From: Peptacetobacter sp900539645
GTDB lineage: Bacteria > Bacillota > Clostridia > Peptostreptococcales > Peptostreptococcaceae
Assembly: GCF_047807365.1 (NCBI RefSeq)
Contig: NZ_JBLOUI010000001.1
Coordinates: 1-64,000, forward strand
Direction: 5' to 3'
DNA: 64,000 nt
Below are positions 26,325-35,478 of this stretch, piece after piece (within the stretch, counting starts at the first letter, position 1; every line of letters begins with the position of its first letter). The translations under genes and the position numbers were made by a program. The notes under the pieces are model-generated. The model did no database searches, was not told the DNA's origin, and was given only the letters and a program-made list of their open reading frames with translations.

Positions 26325-27539
26325 TTATTTTACAACTATTTTTATGAATTTCTTTTTACCTATCTGTATAACTAGTTCTCCATTTGCTTCAACAGCGTTT
26401 AAGTCGTTAACTTTTTCTCCGTTAACTTTTACTCCACCCTGTTTAGCAAGTCTTCTTATTTCACTCTTACTTGGAACTAATTTGTTTTCAACAGCTATAC
26501 CAGCTATATCTAAGTCAGCTGCATCAGCTTCAACTGTTAATATATCATCTGGTATATTACCTTTCTGGAATACGCTCTTGAATCTGTTTTCAGCTTCCTG
26601 AGCTTTTTCTTCTCCATGGTATAGAGTAACTATTTCTTTAGCTAATTCCATTTTTATATCTCTTGGGTTAGCTCCACCTTCTAATCTAGCTTCTATTTCA
26701 GCTACTGCATCAGGATGAACATCTGTTACTAGGTTGTAGTATTTTATTATTAATTCATCTGGTATTTCCATAGCTTTCTGGTACATAAGTCCAGCTTCTT
26801 CATCTATTCCTATGTAGTTTCCTAATGATTTAGACATTTTGTTTACACCGTCAAGACCTTCTAGTAAAGGCATCATTATAACTACCTGTGATTCTTTATC
26901 GAATTCTCTCTGAAGTGATCTAGCCATTAAAAGGTTGAATCTCTGGTCAGTACCACCAAGCTCTATGTCTGCATCTATTGCTATAGAGTCGTATGCCTGC
27001 ATTAAAGGATAGAAGAATTCGTGAACTGATATTGGCATCTGTCCTTCGTATCTTTTCTTGAAGTCTTCTCTTTCAAGCATTCTTGCTACAGTTATTGTAG
27101 CAGCTAGTTTTATAACTTCTTCAAAGTTTAATTTTCCTAACCATTCGCTGTTGTATCTTACTATAGTTTTGTCTTTATCTAATACTTTGAATATCTGTTC
27201 CTGATAAGTTTTTGCATTTTCAAGAACCTGTTCAGTAGTTAATGCTTTTCTTGTTTTAGATTTTCCTGTTGGGTCACCTATTTTACCTGTGAAGTCCCCT
27301 ATTATTATTACTACCTGATGTCCTAAGTCCTGAAGCTGTTTCATTTTTCTAAGAACAACTGTATGTCCTAAATGGATATCCGGAGCACTTGGGTCAAGAC
27401 CTAATTTTACTACTAATGGTTTGTCTTCTTTCTGTGCTTTAGTTAATTTTTCTTTAAGGTCTTTTTCATCTATAAGACTGTCTACACCTTTCATTACGAT
27501 CTTCATCTGTTCATCTACAGATAATTTAGATATACTCAT
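26325..27539 (-). CDS. tyrS: Tyrosyl-tRNA synthetase
   Basis: The 404-residue class I enzyme has the HIGH-type motif in DPSAPDIHLGH, the tyrosine pocket around QAYDSIAIDADIELGGTDQ, the KMSKS loop (NKMSKSLGN), and an S4 RNA-binding domain at the C-terminus (VPSKSEIRRLAKQGGVKVNG). The start at 27539 follows AGGAGG by 7 bases; the longer frame to 27620 runs into the T-box terminator. It is controlled by the Tyr T-box upstream. Confidence 0.96.
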   Translation of the reverse strand: MSISKLSVDEQMKIVMKGVDSLIDEKDLKEKLTKAQKEDKPLVVKLGLDPSAPDIHLGHTVVLRKMKQLQDLGHQVVIIIGDFTGKIGDPTGKSKTRKALTTEQVLENAKTYQEQIFKVLDKDKTIVRYNSEWLGKLNFEEVIKLAATITVARMLEREDFKKRYEGQMPISVHEFFYPLMQAYDSIAIDADIELGGTDQRFNLLMARSLQREFDKESQVVIMMPLLEGLDGVNKMSKSLGNYIGIDEEAGLMYQKAMEIPDELIIKYYNLVTDVHPDAVAEIEARLEGGANPRDIKMELAKEIVTLYHGEEKAQEAENRFKSVFQKGNIPDDILTVEADAADLDIAGIAVENKLVPSKSEIRRLAKQGGVKVNGEKVNDLNAVEANGELVIQIGKKKFIKIVVK

Positions 27540-27564
27540 AACTTTTCCTCCTAAAAATTTTTTA

Positions 27565-27840
27565 ATCAAAAAAACTCCCGTCCTAATAAAAAGGACGGGA
27601 GATATCTCTCGTGTTACCACCTTAGTTCTCAGATACCTCTCGATATCCGACTCAGTGTGTCAAAATAATAGACACTGCATTATAACGTATGCAAATCGTC
27701 AAACCCTACTATTATTTCAGGCAAGCGGCTCCAAAATGTACTTCAGATATACAAAACTACTCCATCACACCAACCTGGAGCTCTCTGAAAATCCCATAAA
27801 TCTTACTCTTTTCTTCTCAGCCTTTGTTAATTAAATTAAA
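27565..27840 (-). promoter_or_regulatory. T-box leader of tyrS, specifier UAC (Tyr)
   Basis: On the minus strand the T-box sequence AAGGTGGTAACACGAG (27623-27608) is followed by the terminator stem CTCCCGTCC/GGACGGGAG (27575-27601) and a T-run. Stem I is upstream, with AGAGAG, GGTTGGTGTGA and the specifier loop CTGAAGTACATTTTGGAG, whose TAC at 27740-27738 matches tRNA-Tyr. Uncharged tRNA-Tyr would stabilise the antiterminator and raise tyrS expression. Confidence 0.93.
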
Positions 27841-27866
27841 ACTTTAAATTTTAAACATATATTTAT

Positions 27867-27895
27867 AATATATGTCTTTTCGCTTAATTTGTCAA
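27867..27895 (-). promoter_or_regulatory. Promoter of the tyrS T-box transcript
   Basis: TTGACA (27895-27890), 17 bases, TATATT (27872-27867). The -35 lies in the last codons of the upstream membrane-protein gene. Confidence 0.75.
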
Positions 27896-28891
27896 TAGAG
27901 TAGACATTTTTTCACCGTAAAACTCTCTAAGTCCATATTTCACATCTATACTCATAAAGTATAGTATTGCTATAATCGCAGCTAACCAGAAATAGCTTAA
28001 AAGAATAAATAAGTATAGTATTGTAAATAATCTTACCTGTCCCATACTCTTACCTTTAGTAAGCATATATCCCTGTATTCCCGCAATAGAATCTCTTATT
28101 AAGAAATAAAGACCTGAATAGAAGAAACAATTCATTATTGTATCAATATAAGCCATATTTGTCTTTATTCCGTATTTATTCATAAGGCTAAAGGTCATAG
28201 TGTAGATAACCATTATGTAAAATAAATTTCTTGAACAGAACGTCATCCTAGAGAAAGTTCTAAAATGTCTTATAACTTCATATTTTTTCTTTGTTTCCCC
28301 TTTTAATACATTTAATCTATTCCCTACAAATAAACCTATTATATAAACACCTACTACAGTTCCAAGAGGTATCAATGTTATTGAAACATAGAATACCGTA
28401 CTAAAATAGCTCTGTATAAATTCTGGTGGAAAATTGCTAAAAGATGGAACATTTTTAGTCATATACTTCGCCATATAAGATATTGTTTCTTTGAAATCTT
28501 GAATAAAGCTATATCCTATTAATTTTGATGCGTATATATCTATAAACACCATAATTATAGATCCTATAAGCGTACCAAGAAGTAAATCGTCCATTAGACT
28601 AGTTTTCTTCTCTGATAAAATACCACATAGTATCCCCAAGATAATTCCCTGACTCGCCCAGATAGCAGTTCCAGGATTTCCAAGCACTGCAAATACAATC
28701 ATCAATCCTGACATAGCTGATAAAACAGTATATTTTGATCCGCATTTTAAATATATTATAAAGTAGAATAATGGAACAATATAATCTAAATATATCCCAT
28801 ATCCTATACCACTTCCTACAGATATAATCGTCACAACAACAAATATCGCGGTTAATAACGATGCTTCGGTAAGTTTTCTTGTTTTATCCAA
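27884..28891 (-). CDS. YybS/DUF2232-like membrane protein
   Basis: The 335-residue protein has about eight membrane helices and the N-terminal pattern typical of the YybS family (KTRKLTEASLLTAIFVVVTI, then YIVPLFYFIIYLKCGSKYTVLSAMSG). The charged segment near residues 195-215 is cytoplasmic. The family is found in Firmicutes, often near ribosomal and replication genes, and has no firm function; a substrate-binding component of ECF-type transport has been suggested by fold. The stop overlaps the promoter of the tyrS leader. Confidence 0.75.
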   Translation of the reverse strand: MDKTRKLTEASLLTAIFVVVTIISVGSGIGYGIYLDYIVPLFYFIIYLKCGSKYTVLSAMSGLMIVFAVLGNPGTAIWASQGIILGILCGILSEKKTSLMDDLLLGTLIGSIIMVFIDIYASKLIGYSFIQDFKETISYMAKYMTKNVPSFSNFPPEFIQSYFSTVFYVSITLIPLGTVVGVYIIGLFVGNRLNVLKGETKKKYEVIRHFRTFSRMTFCSRNLFYIMVIYTMTFSLMNKYGIKTNMAYIDTIMNCFFYSGLYFLIRDSIAGIQGYMLTKGKSMGQVRLFTILYLFILLSYFWLAAIIAILYFMSIDVKYGLREFYGEKMSTLLTN

Positions 28892-28997
28892 ATTCTTTCC
28901 TCCTTTATTAATTATTAAATTAATTTGTTATTCAAAGCATAGTAGATAGTATAACATCAATTTATAGAAATTTACAAATAATTTTCAACGAATTAAA

Positions 28998-29022
28998 AAG
29001 GAGACTTTTTTAAGCCTCCTCA
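28998..29022 (-). terminator. Weak terminator after the 165-residue membrane protein
   Basis: On the minus strand GGAGGCTT pairs imperfectly with AAGTCTCC and is followed by TTTTTAATT. Confidence 0.6.
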
Positions 29023-29036
29023 TCAAACCATAATTC

Positions 29037-29534
29037 TTAGTAATCAATTCTAACCTTTTTTCTTTTTAAAACCTTCATTACTTCATTAAATCCTATAACT
29101 GTGTCGGCTATCGTAGCTACTTTTTTCCCAGATGAATAGATAGTTTTTTTATTTTCTTCACATTTTAAACTATCTATTTCACTGTATGGTATAGATTTTT
29201 TACCAAAAAGACTTATTACCTCAATCCCGTCTTTTTCTATTTCTATTCTCCAACTTTTCATCATCAAGAATTTAATAAAAATAACCGCTATTATACAGCT
29301 TATGACCATTCTTGGAGTTGCTGCTTTTTCCATTCCAAATCTAGCAGTCATTATAACTCCTGCAAGCCCAAACGCTCCCATAGCTAATAAGAAGAACTTC
29401 TGGTACTGCACTCTATATTTTAGAGTAGTATCAAATTTTTCCTTTGGTAGTTTTTTAGTTTTAGCTGTTACCATCTCTATAAACTGATAAACTACTGGTA
29501 AAGCACAAATTATTGTCGTTAAAGTATTTAGCAT
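29037..29534 (-). CDS. Small membrane protein with PH-like C-terminal region
   Basis: The 165-residue protein has three hydrophobic segments (residues 3-22, 46-66 and 75-93). They are followed by a soluble beta-rich tail of 70 residues (WRIEIEKDGIEVISLFGKKS, IPYSEIDSLKCEE) that resembles bacterial PH domains. I do not know a function. It is flanked by its own terminator and the divergent acetyltransferase gene. A GGAGAGGG site lies before the ATG. Confidence 0.7.
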   Translation of the reverse strand: MLNTLTTIICALPVVYQFIEMVTAKTKKLPKEKFDTTLKYRVQYQKFFLLAMGAFGLAGVIMTARFGMEKAATPRMVISCIIAVIFIKFLMMKSWRIEIEKDGIEVISLFGKKSIPYSEIDSLKCEENKKTIYSSGKKVATIADTVIGFNEVMKVLKRKKVRIDY

Positions 29535-29685
29535 TTTTCCCTCTCCTAATTTAAGTTTCCTTCACTATAATAACATAATAAAACGTTTTTTTAATCAAAT
29601 TTTATAAATTAATAATCTAATATTTCTGTATTTTTTGTGAATATGGTATAATTTAGAAAAACTAATAAAATAGGAGTTGATATTT

Positions 29686-30711
29686 TTGTTTAAGATAAAG
29701 CATTTTAACGAACTTAGTTTAAACGAATTTTATGAAATTTCAAAAGCTAGATACGAAGTTTTTGCTTGTGAGCAGCACGTATTTGAAGTTAATGATTTTG
29801 ACGATACTGACAAGGTTTCATATCATATGTTCTCATACGATGGAGATAAAATAATAGCTTATTTGAGAATAATTCCAAAAGAATTTAGCCACTATGAAAA
29901 TACAGGTATAGGTAGGGTTTTAGTTTTAAAGGAATATAGAAGATCTGGACTTGCAAAGAAAATGGTCGACGCAGCTGTTGAATTTATTACTGAAACTTTA
30001 AAAGAAGATAGTATCTCACTTTCTGCACAAGAATATGTTTGCTCTCTTTATGCAAAATGTGGTTTTGTTCCTGTATCCGATGTATATATGGAAGCTGGAA
30101 TACCTCATGTTGAAATGGAGTACAATAAATTTAAAAATATAAAAGTTCTTATGGAAAAAAATAATCCAACAGAATACCCTAAATTTGACCTTCCTGAAGG
30201 ATTTTCAATAGTTAAATATAAGGACGGTTATGAAAAAGATTGGGCTCAGATTCAGACTGATTTAGACCAATTTGAAAATATAGAAGATGCTTTAAAATGT
30301 TTTAAAGATACTTTTTTAGATGGTACTGATGATGTATATAAAAAGTGTTTCTTTATACAAGATAGTAAAGGTAAAAATATTGCAACAGCTTCAATCTGGG
30401 ATGGAAATCATTTTGGAAAAACTCTTCAAAGAATTCACTGGGTTGCAGTTTCTAAAGAGTGCCAAGGACTAGGACTTGCAAAATGCCTAGTTTCTGCTGC
30501 ATTAGATGTTTTTAATGAGTTAGGATTTAAAGATTATATCTATCTAACATCTCAAGTATCTAGCTACAAAGCACTTAATATATACTCAAAATTTGGCTTT
30601 ACTCCATACACAGATAAAATGCCTATAAACTGGGGTATGGACGAAAAAGAATTTGAAAGAGATACAAAATACGCTTGGAGACAGATTAAATTACTTTCAA
30701 CAAAAAAATAA
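29686..30711 (+). CDS. Protein with two GNAT acetyltransferase domains
   Basis: The 341-residue protein contains two GNAT folds. The N-terminal half looks like ElaA-type acetyltransferases (SKARYEVFACEQHVFEVND, then acetyl-CoA loop EYRRSGLAKKMV). The C-terminal half has a second loop (KECQGLGLAKCLV) and KALNIYSKFGFTPYTD. Both keep the glycines needed for CoA binding. The acceptor is unknown. I chose the TTG at 29686, 9 bases after GGAG; the earlier TTG at 29677 touches the ribosome site. The gene is divergent from the PH-like membrane protein. Confidence 0.82.
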   Translation: MFKIKHFNELSLNEFYEISKARYEVFACEQHVFEVNDFDDTDKVSYHMFSYDGDKIIAYLRIIPKEFSHYENTGIGRVLVLKEYRRSGLAKKMVDAAVEFITETLKEDSISLSAQEYVCSLYAKCGFVPVSDVYMEAGIPHVEMEYNKFKNIKVLMEKNNPTEYPKFDLPEGFSIVKYKDGYEKDWAQIQTDLDQFENIEDALKCFKDTFLDGTDDVYKKCFFIQDSKGKNIATASIWDGNHFGKTLQRIHWVAVSKECQGLGLAKCLVSAALDVFNELGFKDYIYLTSQVSSYKALNIYSKFGFTPYTDKMPINWGMDEKEFERDTKYAWRQIKLLSTKK

Positions 30712-30724
30712 TATTAAATAAAAA

Positions 30725-30762
30725 TTGGATGTTGTAAAACTTAGCTAATTACAACATCCTTT
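30725..30762. terminator. Bidirectional terminator between GNAT and WYL genes
   Basis: GGATGTTGTAA pairs with TTACAACATCC; T-runs flank the stem on both strands. Confidence 0.85.
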
Positions 30763-30768
30763 TTTATT

Positions 30769-31719
30769 TTAATAGTTATATGTACTCATCATTTTCTTTA
30801 TATCTTCTTTTATATCATCTACTAGTTTTTTAGGCTCTAAAACAGTCACATTAGGTCCCATTCCAAGTATCCAGCTTTTTATCTGCTCATAACCCATCAT
30901 TCTAGCTCTAAATTCTATGCTTCCATCACTTAATTCCTTAATACTCTGTTTTGAGCTCCATCTTTTTTCACTTACTATGGTTGCAAATGGCTCTCTTATA
31001 ATTAGATGAATTTCTATTTCTTCTCCTTTGAAATTTCCAATAGAGTTTTTAGTGTATTCATGTATATCAAAATCTTCGTCTATTTTATACTTTTCATCCA
31101 TTATGCTAAGCTTGCTGATTCTGCACAGTTTGAAATCCCTAACTTCTTTTCTATTTTCACAGTATGCTATAAGATATGTATCGCCTTCATAGTTGTATAT
31201 TCCATATGGATGAAGAACTCTCTCAGATTCTCCTGATTTTATTGACTTATATCCTATTCCAATCTTCTTTTTCATAGAATATGCATCAGATATCTGCTCA
31301 CAAAGTTTAATTTCTTTTTCCTTGTTTACACTGCTACCTGGATAAATATAAAAATACTTAACCTGCTCGTCTATATACTCTCTCTTTTTAAAATTAGATT
31401 TTATTCTATTTATAGAGTTTTTATACTCATCTGAATACATATTATTAGACTTTGTTAGAAAATCAGATACTCTATCCAAGATACTAAGATCCATATCCCT
31501 CACAGGGATAGAAAGATATCTACTTCCTGGAGCTATAGAATATCCACCGTATTTTCCACTCTGAGAATTAATAAATATCCCAGCTTGTTCAAGCTCACTT
31601 TTATACTCCTGAACCTGTCTATTACTAACCTCTAACTCTCTAGCAATTTCTTCAATTTTCATTTTTCCGTTATTCTGTAGCAACATAACCATATTAAGTG
31701 CTGCACCTATTTTACCCAT
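30769..31719 (-). CDS. WYL-domain transcriptional regulator
   Basis: The 316-residue protein has an N-terminal helix-turn-helix (MKIEEIARELEVSNRQVQEY), a middle helical part, and a WYL domain (KIGIGYKSIKSGESERVLHPYGIYNYEGDTYLIAYCENR) with a C-terminal WCX-like extension (GYEQIKSWILGMGPNVTVLEP). WYL proteins bind nucleotide or nucleic-acid ligands and regulate stress or defence loci. The DNA target is not clear; the divergent gene 31892-32113 is the nearest candidate. Confidence 0.88.
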   Translation of the reverse strand: MGKIGAALNMVMLLQNNGKMKIEEIARELEVSNRQVQEYKSELEQAGIFINSQSGKYGGYSIAPGSRYLSIPVRDMDLSILDRVSDFLTKSNNMYSDEYKNSINRIKSNFKKREYIDEQVKYFYIYPGSSVNKEKEIKLCEQISDAYSMKKKIGIGYKSIKSGESERVLHPYGIYNYEGDTYLIAYCENRKEVRDFKLCRISKLSIMDEKYKIDEDFDIHEYTKNSIGNFKGEEIEIHLIIREPFATIVSEKRWSSKQSIKELSDGSIEFRARMMGYEQIKSWILGMGPNVTVLEPKKLVDDIKEDIKKMMSTYNY

Positions 31720-31891
31720 ATTAATACCTCTCTTTTTTGTACTTATTTATAATATACATCTTTTCAAGTTATTTATATAGAATATTTTCTAAAAATTTTA
31801 AAATAATTTTCTTTCCTCACATTATACTGCGTCAATAGAAGTTATAATTTAATTATAAAATAAGAAAAAAACTTATCTGGAGGCGATATTT

Positions 31892-32113
31892 ATGAAACAA
31901 AAAAATAATATAAACAATTTGGACAATGCTTCTTTAGCTGCTATGATGAACGAATTTGAAATCAAAAAAGCTATAGAACTTTTCTCAGATTTAAATTTAT
32001 TCTTAGACAAATATAAATACTGCTCATGCTTTGTTGATAACGACGAAGATTACGTCTCATTTTTAGAATATCTTGAAATAGAAGAAAATCTAAGAATGGG
32101 CTATCTTATATAA
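31892..32113 (+). CDS. 73-residue protein of unknown function
   Basis: It has a strong ribosome site (CTGGAGGCGATATTTATG). The sequence is mostly helical and acidic toward the end, with an adjacent CSC in KYKYCSCFVDNDEDYVSF and no membrane segment. It lies between the divergent WYL regulator and a terminator. I do not recognise it. The promoter region is shared with the WYL gene, so it may be that regulator's target. Confidence 0.7.
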   Translation: MKQKNNINNLDNASLAAMMNEFEIKKAIELFSDLNLFLDKYKYCSCFVDNDEDYVSFLEYLEIEENLRMGYLI

Positions 32114-32170
32114 TTTTAAATTTTTCATTTTTTTAAACCTTTTATTTTGTTATTGTTGTTTTGTTGAAAA

Positions 32171-32207
32171 GAAAGGGATGTTGCAAACTCTGCAACATCC
32201 CTTTTCT
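32171..32207. terminator. Bidirectional terminator
   Basis: AAAGGGATGTTGCA pairs with TGCAACATCCCTTT and serves the small gene on one side and the zinc-ribbon gene on the other. Confidence 0.88.
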
Positions 32208-32210
32208 CCT

Positions 32211-33503
32211 TTATTGCGGATTTATTATCCCACCATTTACAAATATGTATTTGGCAACTTCTCCATCTATTGAATTATCCTTTATAAACTCAGGATCTAT
32301 TAATAATTCTCCTTCGTCCACAAAACCATTTACTATTATTTCGTTTTCTTCACCCAATACTGCGAAATATGTTTGGCTATTTCCTTCTATTGTAAATGTA
32401 TCTCCTATGTCCTTTCCAATCCTGTACATTCCAGTTTTTTTATTTTCATCATTTGTCATATCTAATTCTACCTGATCTGCTCTATAAAGCGTTCCATTAT
32501 CTAGCTTAACTGTATCTCCATTGTCTAATTTTGCATAATAATTTCTATTAATATTCTCATACAATTCAGCATTTTCTCTGTCTAAAACAGAATATACTTC
32601 TATTCTTGCAAATGGAGTATCTTTATCATTCTTTACAAATAAATATTCTCCTGCAGGAATATCTCCTCCATCTCCTACACGAACCTCTTCTTTATCTGTT
32701 TTTATAACATCTTTTTCAGGTACAATATATTTTAATGGAACTTCTTTTTTATATTCTGAAAGCTCTATATATGACTCACTCGTAACTGGTTCTACAGTAT
32801 AATCATTAGAATTTCCAGAGTCTACAAAAAATGAAATAAGTCCAATTGCAACATTTATTATCACTATAATAAGCACAAGTTTTCCTATCATAGGTGCAAT
32901 AGTGTTTAAAAGACCTTTTGGATTTTGATCTTCTCCACATTTAGGACACACTTTTGCGTCGCTGTACATCTGTGAACCACAGTTTTTACAAGTTTTGTAT
33001 CCACCTGATTTTGACTTTTTATTAGACTTATTATCTTGTTTAGAAAATCCTTTGTTTTTATTAGCCTCTGCATTACTCTGTATATTCTTATATTCATTTT
33101 TTAGAGTGTTAAATAAATCTTTAGACTCTTTACTTGCATTATTTTCTATCCAAGACTTAGCCTTATTAAAAACTTCATTGTTTTCTATCTTGCTTGAAGT
33201 ATTATAATCGTTACTTGAATAGCTGCTATCTACATCGTCGTAATCATCGTAGTCGTTTGAATTATAATAATTACTTGAATCATAGTAGTCTCCTAAATCA
33301 TAATCACTAGACGAATTATCTCTATCACCATATCCTATATGACCTTCTTTGTGCATTTTTTTCTCAGCTCTAGATTTGGACATCTTTCTAAAAATACTTC
33401 CCTTGTCATCATAACTATAATCTATCGCTGGATCTCGCCTTCTATCTATCTTTATCTGTTCCTCAGTGAAGTTGACTTCATCTTTATAATTTTCTCTTCT
33501 CAT
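32211..33503 (-). CDS. Zinc-ribbon membrane protein with low-complexity N-terminus
   Basis: The 430-residue protein has a long disordered N-terminus rich in Asp, Ser, Tyr and Asn (about residues 50-105) and a helical segment. A two-CxxC zinc ribbon follows (KTCKNCGSQMYSDAKVCPKCGEDQ is split as CKNCG...CPKCG near residue 180). One membrane helix (LVLIIVIINVAIGLISFFV, about 210) leads to an extracellular part of about 200 residues with two similar beta-rich stretches (GGDIPAGEYLFVKND and KDIGDTFTIEGNSQT). Such proteins occur in clostridia without assigned function. The start at 33503 has GGAGG 8 bases upstream. Confidence 0.78.
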   Translation of the reverse strand: MRRENYKDEVNFTEEQIKIDRRRDPAIDYSYDDKGSIFRKMSKSRAEKKMHKEGHIGYGDRDNSSSDYDLGDYYDSSNYYNSNDYDDYDDVDSSYSSNDYNTSSKIENNEVFNKAKSWIENNASKESKDLFNTLKNEYKNIQSNAEANKNKGFSKQDNKSNKKSKSGGYKTCKNCGSQMYSDAKVCPKCGEDQNPKGLLNTIAPMIGKLVLIIVIINVAIGLISFFVDSGNSNDYTVEPVTSESYIELSEYKKEVPLKYIVPEKDVIKTDKEEVRVGDGGDIPAGEYLFVKNDKDTPFARIEVYSVLDRENAELYENINRNYYAKLDNGDTVKLDNGTLYRADQVELDMTNDENKKTGMYRIGKDIGDTFTIEGNSQTYFAVLGEENEIIVNGFVDEGELLIDPEFIKDNSIDGEVAKYIFVNGGIINPQ

Positions 33504-33617
33504 ACAGATCCCCTCCGTATACATTTTCTAGTTAATTTATTTTAACATATTAGCATTAGTATAAGTGGTGACAATTTTGAAATCTTTCAAAAATTCTCTC
33601 ATATAATCCAATAAAAA

Positions 33618-33642
33618 AACGACCTATAAATTTAGGCCGCTT
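33618..33642 (-). terminator. Terminator of the deoC-manA-SDR operon
   Basis: On the minus strand GCGGCCTA pairs with TAGGTCGT and is followed by TTTTTTTATT. Confidence 0.8.
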
Positions 33643-33658
33643 TTATACAAAGTAATAT

Positions 33659-34531
33659 TTATTTTGATAAAGAAAAATCTTTTAAAACTTCTCTTACATC
33701 TGATTTAAAATCTCCAAATTTTATTCCCATTTCTTCAAGTTTTGAAGAATCCAATCTGTAATCTCTAAATCTGTCGCTGTATCTTTCTGTGTTAGGAAGG
33801 ATGCATTTTTCTATATTTTCTTCAGTTATTCCCATTTCTCTAGCTACAAAGCAAGCACTCTCATATGTAGTCATATCGTTTGATGACGCTACATGGTAGA
33901 TACCTGCAGGTAGTTCTACTATTTTGTCAAACTGTTCTGCTAAATGTTTAGCATAAGTCATACATCTTCTTTCGTTGCAAGTGAATAAAGTAGGTTTCTG
34001 ATACATTATAGCATTTAAGACATTTTTAACTATGCTTGGACTAGCTTTAACCCCTGCAAATGAAAGTCCCATCATCCAAGAGAATCTAAGTATTACTGCA
34101 TCTACTCCACTATCATTTATATATTTTTCGCAATCTATTTTATTCTGTCCATATACAGTTACAGCTTTTGGCTCTTCATCTTCTTTAAATGGACCATGAT
34201 TTTCTTTTCCGTTGAATATCTGTTCAGTTGAGCAGAATATTAATCTTGCCCCTTTTTCTTTACAAGCATCTACAATTCTTTTAGTAGATTCTACATTTAT
34301 ATTGGCTGCAAGCTCTGGATTTTCTTCACATACAGCAGTAGTTGCATTTGCTGCAGTATGTAAACATATATCAAATTCCTGTGATTTAACAAATTTTTCT
34401 ACCTCATCTGGATTAGAAAAATCTGCATCATCTCTAGTCATTTTTATCCAATTAAATTTATCTTTGTTACTATTTTGAATATAACTAGCTATATATCCCC
34501 TTGCTCCTGTTACAAGTATAGTTTTTTTCAT
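33659..34531 (-). CDS. NAD-dependent epimerase/dehydratase-like protein (RmlD type)
   Basis: The 290-residue extended SDR has the nucleotide loop TGARGYIAS at residues 7-15, the loop HTAANATTAVCEENP, a CSTEQIFNG strand and the catalytic YGQNK. It is closest in pattern to RmlD, dTDP-4-dehydrorhamnose reductase, but no other rhamnose genes are present. It is the last gene of the operon with manA (2 bases apart) and deoC, so its substrate is probably another sugar. The exact reaction is uncertain. Confidence 0.75.
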   Translation of the reverse strand: MKKTILVTGARGYIASYIQNSNKDKFNWIKMTRDDADFSNPDEVEKFVKSQEFDICLHTAANATTAVCEENPELAANINVESTKRIVDACKEKGARLIFCSTEQIFNGKENHGPFKEDEEPKAVTVYGQNKIDCEKYINDSGVDAVILRFSWMMGLSFAGVKASPSIVKNVLNAIMYQKPTLFTCNERRCMTYAKHLAEQFDKIVELPAGIYHVASSNDMTTYESACFVAREMGITEENIEKCILPNTERYSDRFRDYRLDSSKLEEMGIKFGDFKSDVREVLKDFSLSK

Positions 34532-34533
34532 AA

Positions 34534-35478
34534 TTATATCTCCTTTCCCGGTTGGCTAAGCAGTATATGCGCTCCTTTTTCTATTGTTATTTTTTTAGAC
34601 GCATAAGGTACAAATACATTTTCGTATTTTTGAAGAAGTATTTTTTCTCCATTCCATTCTATTATACAATCTTCTCCTATATTAGACACTATACAAAAAT
34701 GTTTATCTAGTAAAATATCCATATCATTTTCCAGATACAACTCATCTATTACATACTCATCAGATTCTATTAACCTTCTGCTTTTTTCTTCATTTTTTAC
34801 AAATTCTGGCTGTTTAGAAAAATCTACAACATCAAATGATTCTTTTACGTGTAGATCTCTTTTTTTACCGTTTTTATCAACTCTATTGTAGTCATAGAAT
34901 CTGTATGTTGTATCTGAGTTTGTACCTATTTCTAGAGCAAGTATATCCCGTCCTAGTGCATGTATCATCCCTTCTGGAATAGTTATAAAATCTCCCTTTG
35001 AAACTTCCCATCGTTTTAGGTATTTTTCAAGTGTCCCATTTTCAAAGGCTTCTTTTATAACATCTGTATCATCTGTAGTAGTTCCTGCTACTAACTTTGC
35101 ACCCGGTTTTGCATCTATTATGTACCAACTCTCCTTTTTACCGAAGTCATCAGAGTTTTTAATTGCATACTCGTCATCAGGATGCACCTGAATACTTAAA
35201 GAGTCTACCGTATCTAAATATCCAAGTCTCAACATTTCATGAATAGTATATCCCTCACCAAGTATAGAGCTTTCATCTTCTTTTATAAATTCATAAAAAT
35301 TTTTATCCGTTTCATAATTCTTTATAACATTTGCGCTCTTTTTATTTGCTGAAATTTCCCACCAAGTTCCGTAGCCTTTGTCGTATCCTCTTGCTTTACT
35401 TATATTGTTTCCACCCCATATAGTTTCAACTTTTATACTTTCGACAAATATCGGTCTTTTAGCTTCTCCGTTGTACAT
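34534..35478 (-). CDS. manA: Mannose-6-phosphate isomerase, class I (short form)
   Basis: The 314-residue cupin enzyme has the N-terminal ETIWGGNNISK pattern, the metal-binding SLSIQVHPDDEYA (Gln, His) and KESWYIIDAKPGAK. The third metal His is in IPEGMIHALGRDILALEIG. It interconverts fructose-6-P and mannose-6-P. The length fits the Firmicute short form. The start overlaps the deoC stop by one base, so the two are coupled. The GntR/UTRA regulator opposite probably senses a sugar phosphate. Confidence 0.9.
   Translation of the reverse strand: MYNGEAKRPIFVESIKVETIWGGNNISKARGYDKGYGTWWEISANKKSANVIKNYETDKNFYEFIKEDESSILGEGYTIHEMLRLGYLDTVDSLSIQVHPDDEYAIKNSDDFGKKESWYIIDAKPGAKLVAGTTTDDTDVIKEAFENGTLEKYLKRWEVSKGDFITIPEGMIHALGRDILALEIGTNSDTTYRFYDYNRVDKNGKKRDLHVKESFDVVDFSKQPEFVKNEEKSRRLIESDEYVIDELYLENDMDILLDKHFCIVSNIGEDCIIEWNGEKILLQKYENVFVPYASKKITIEKGAHILLSQPGKEI

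Noticed and set aside
27600..27840. Riboswitch-like folded region upstream of tyrS
   Set aside because: The T-box sequence, terminator and UAC specifier explain it fully as a T-box.
32906..33097. 63-codon frame inside the zinc-ribbon gene
   Set aside because: Same-strand overlap in another frame, with no independent signals.
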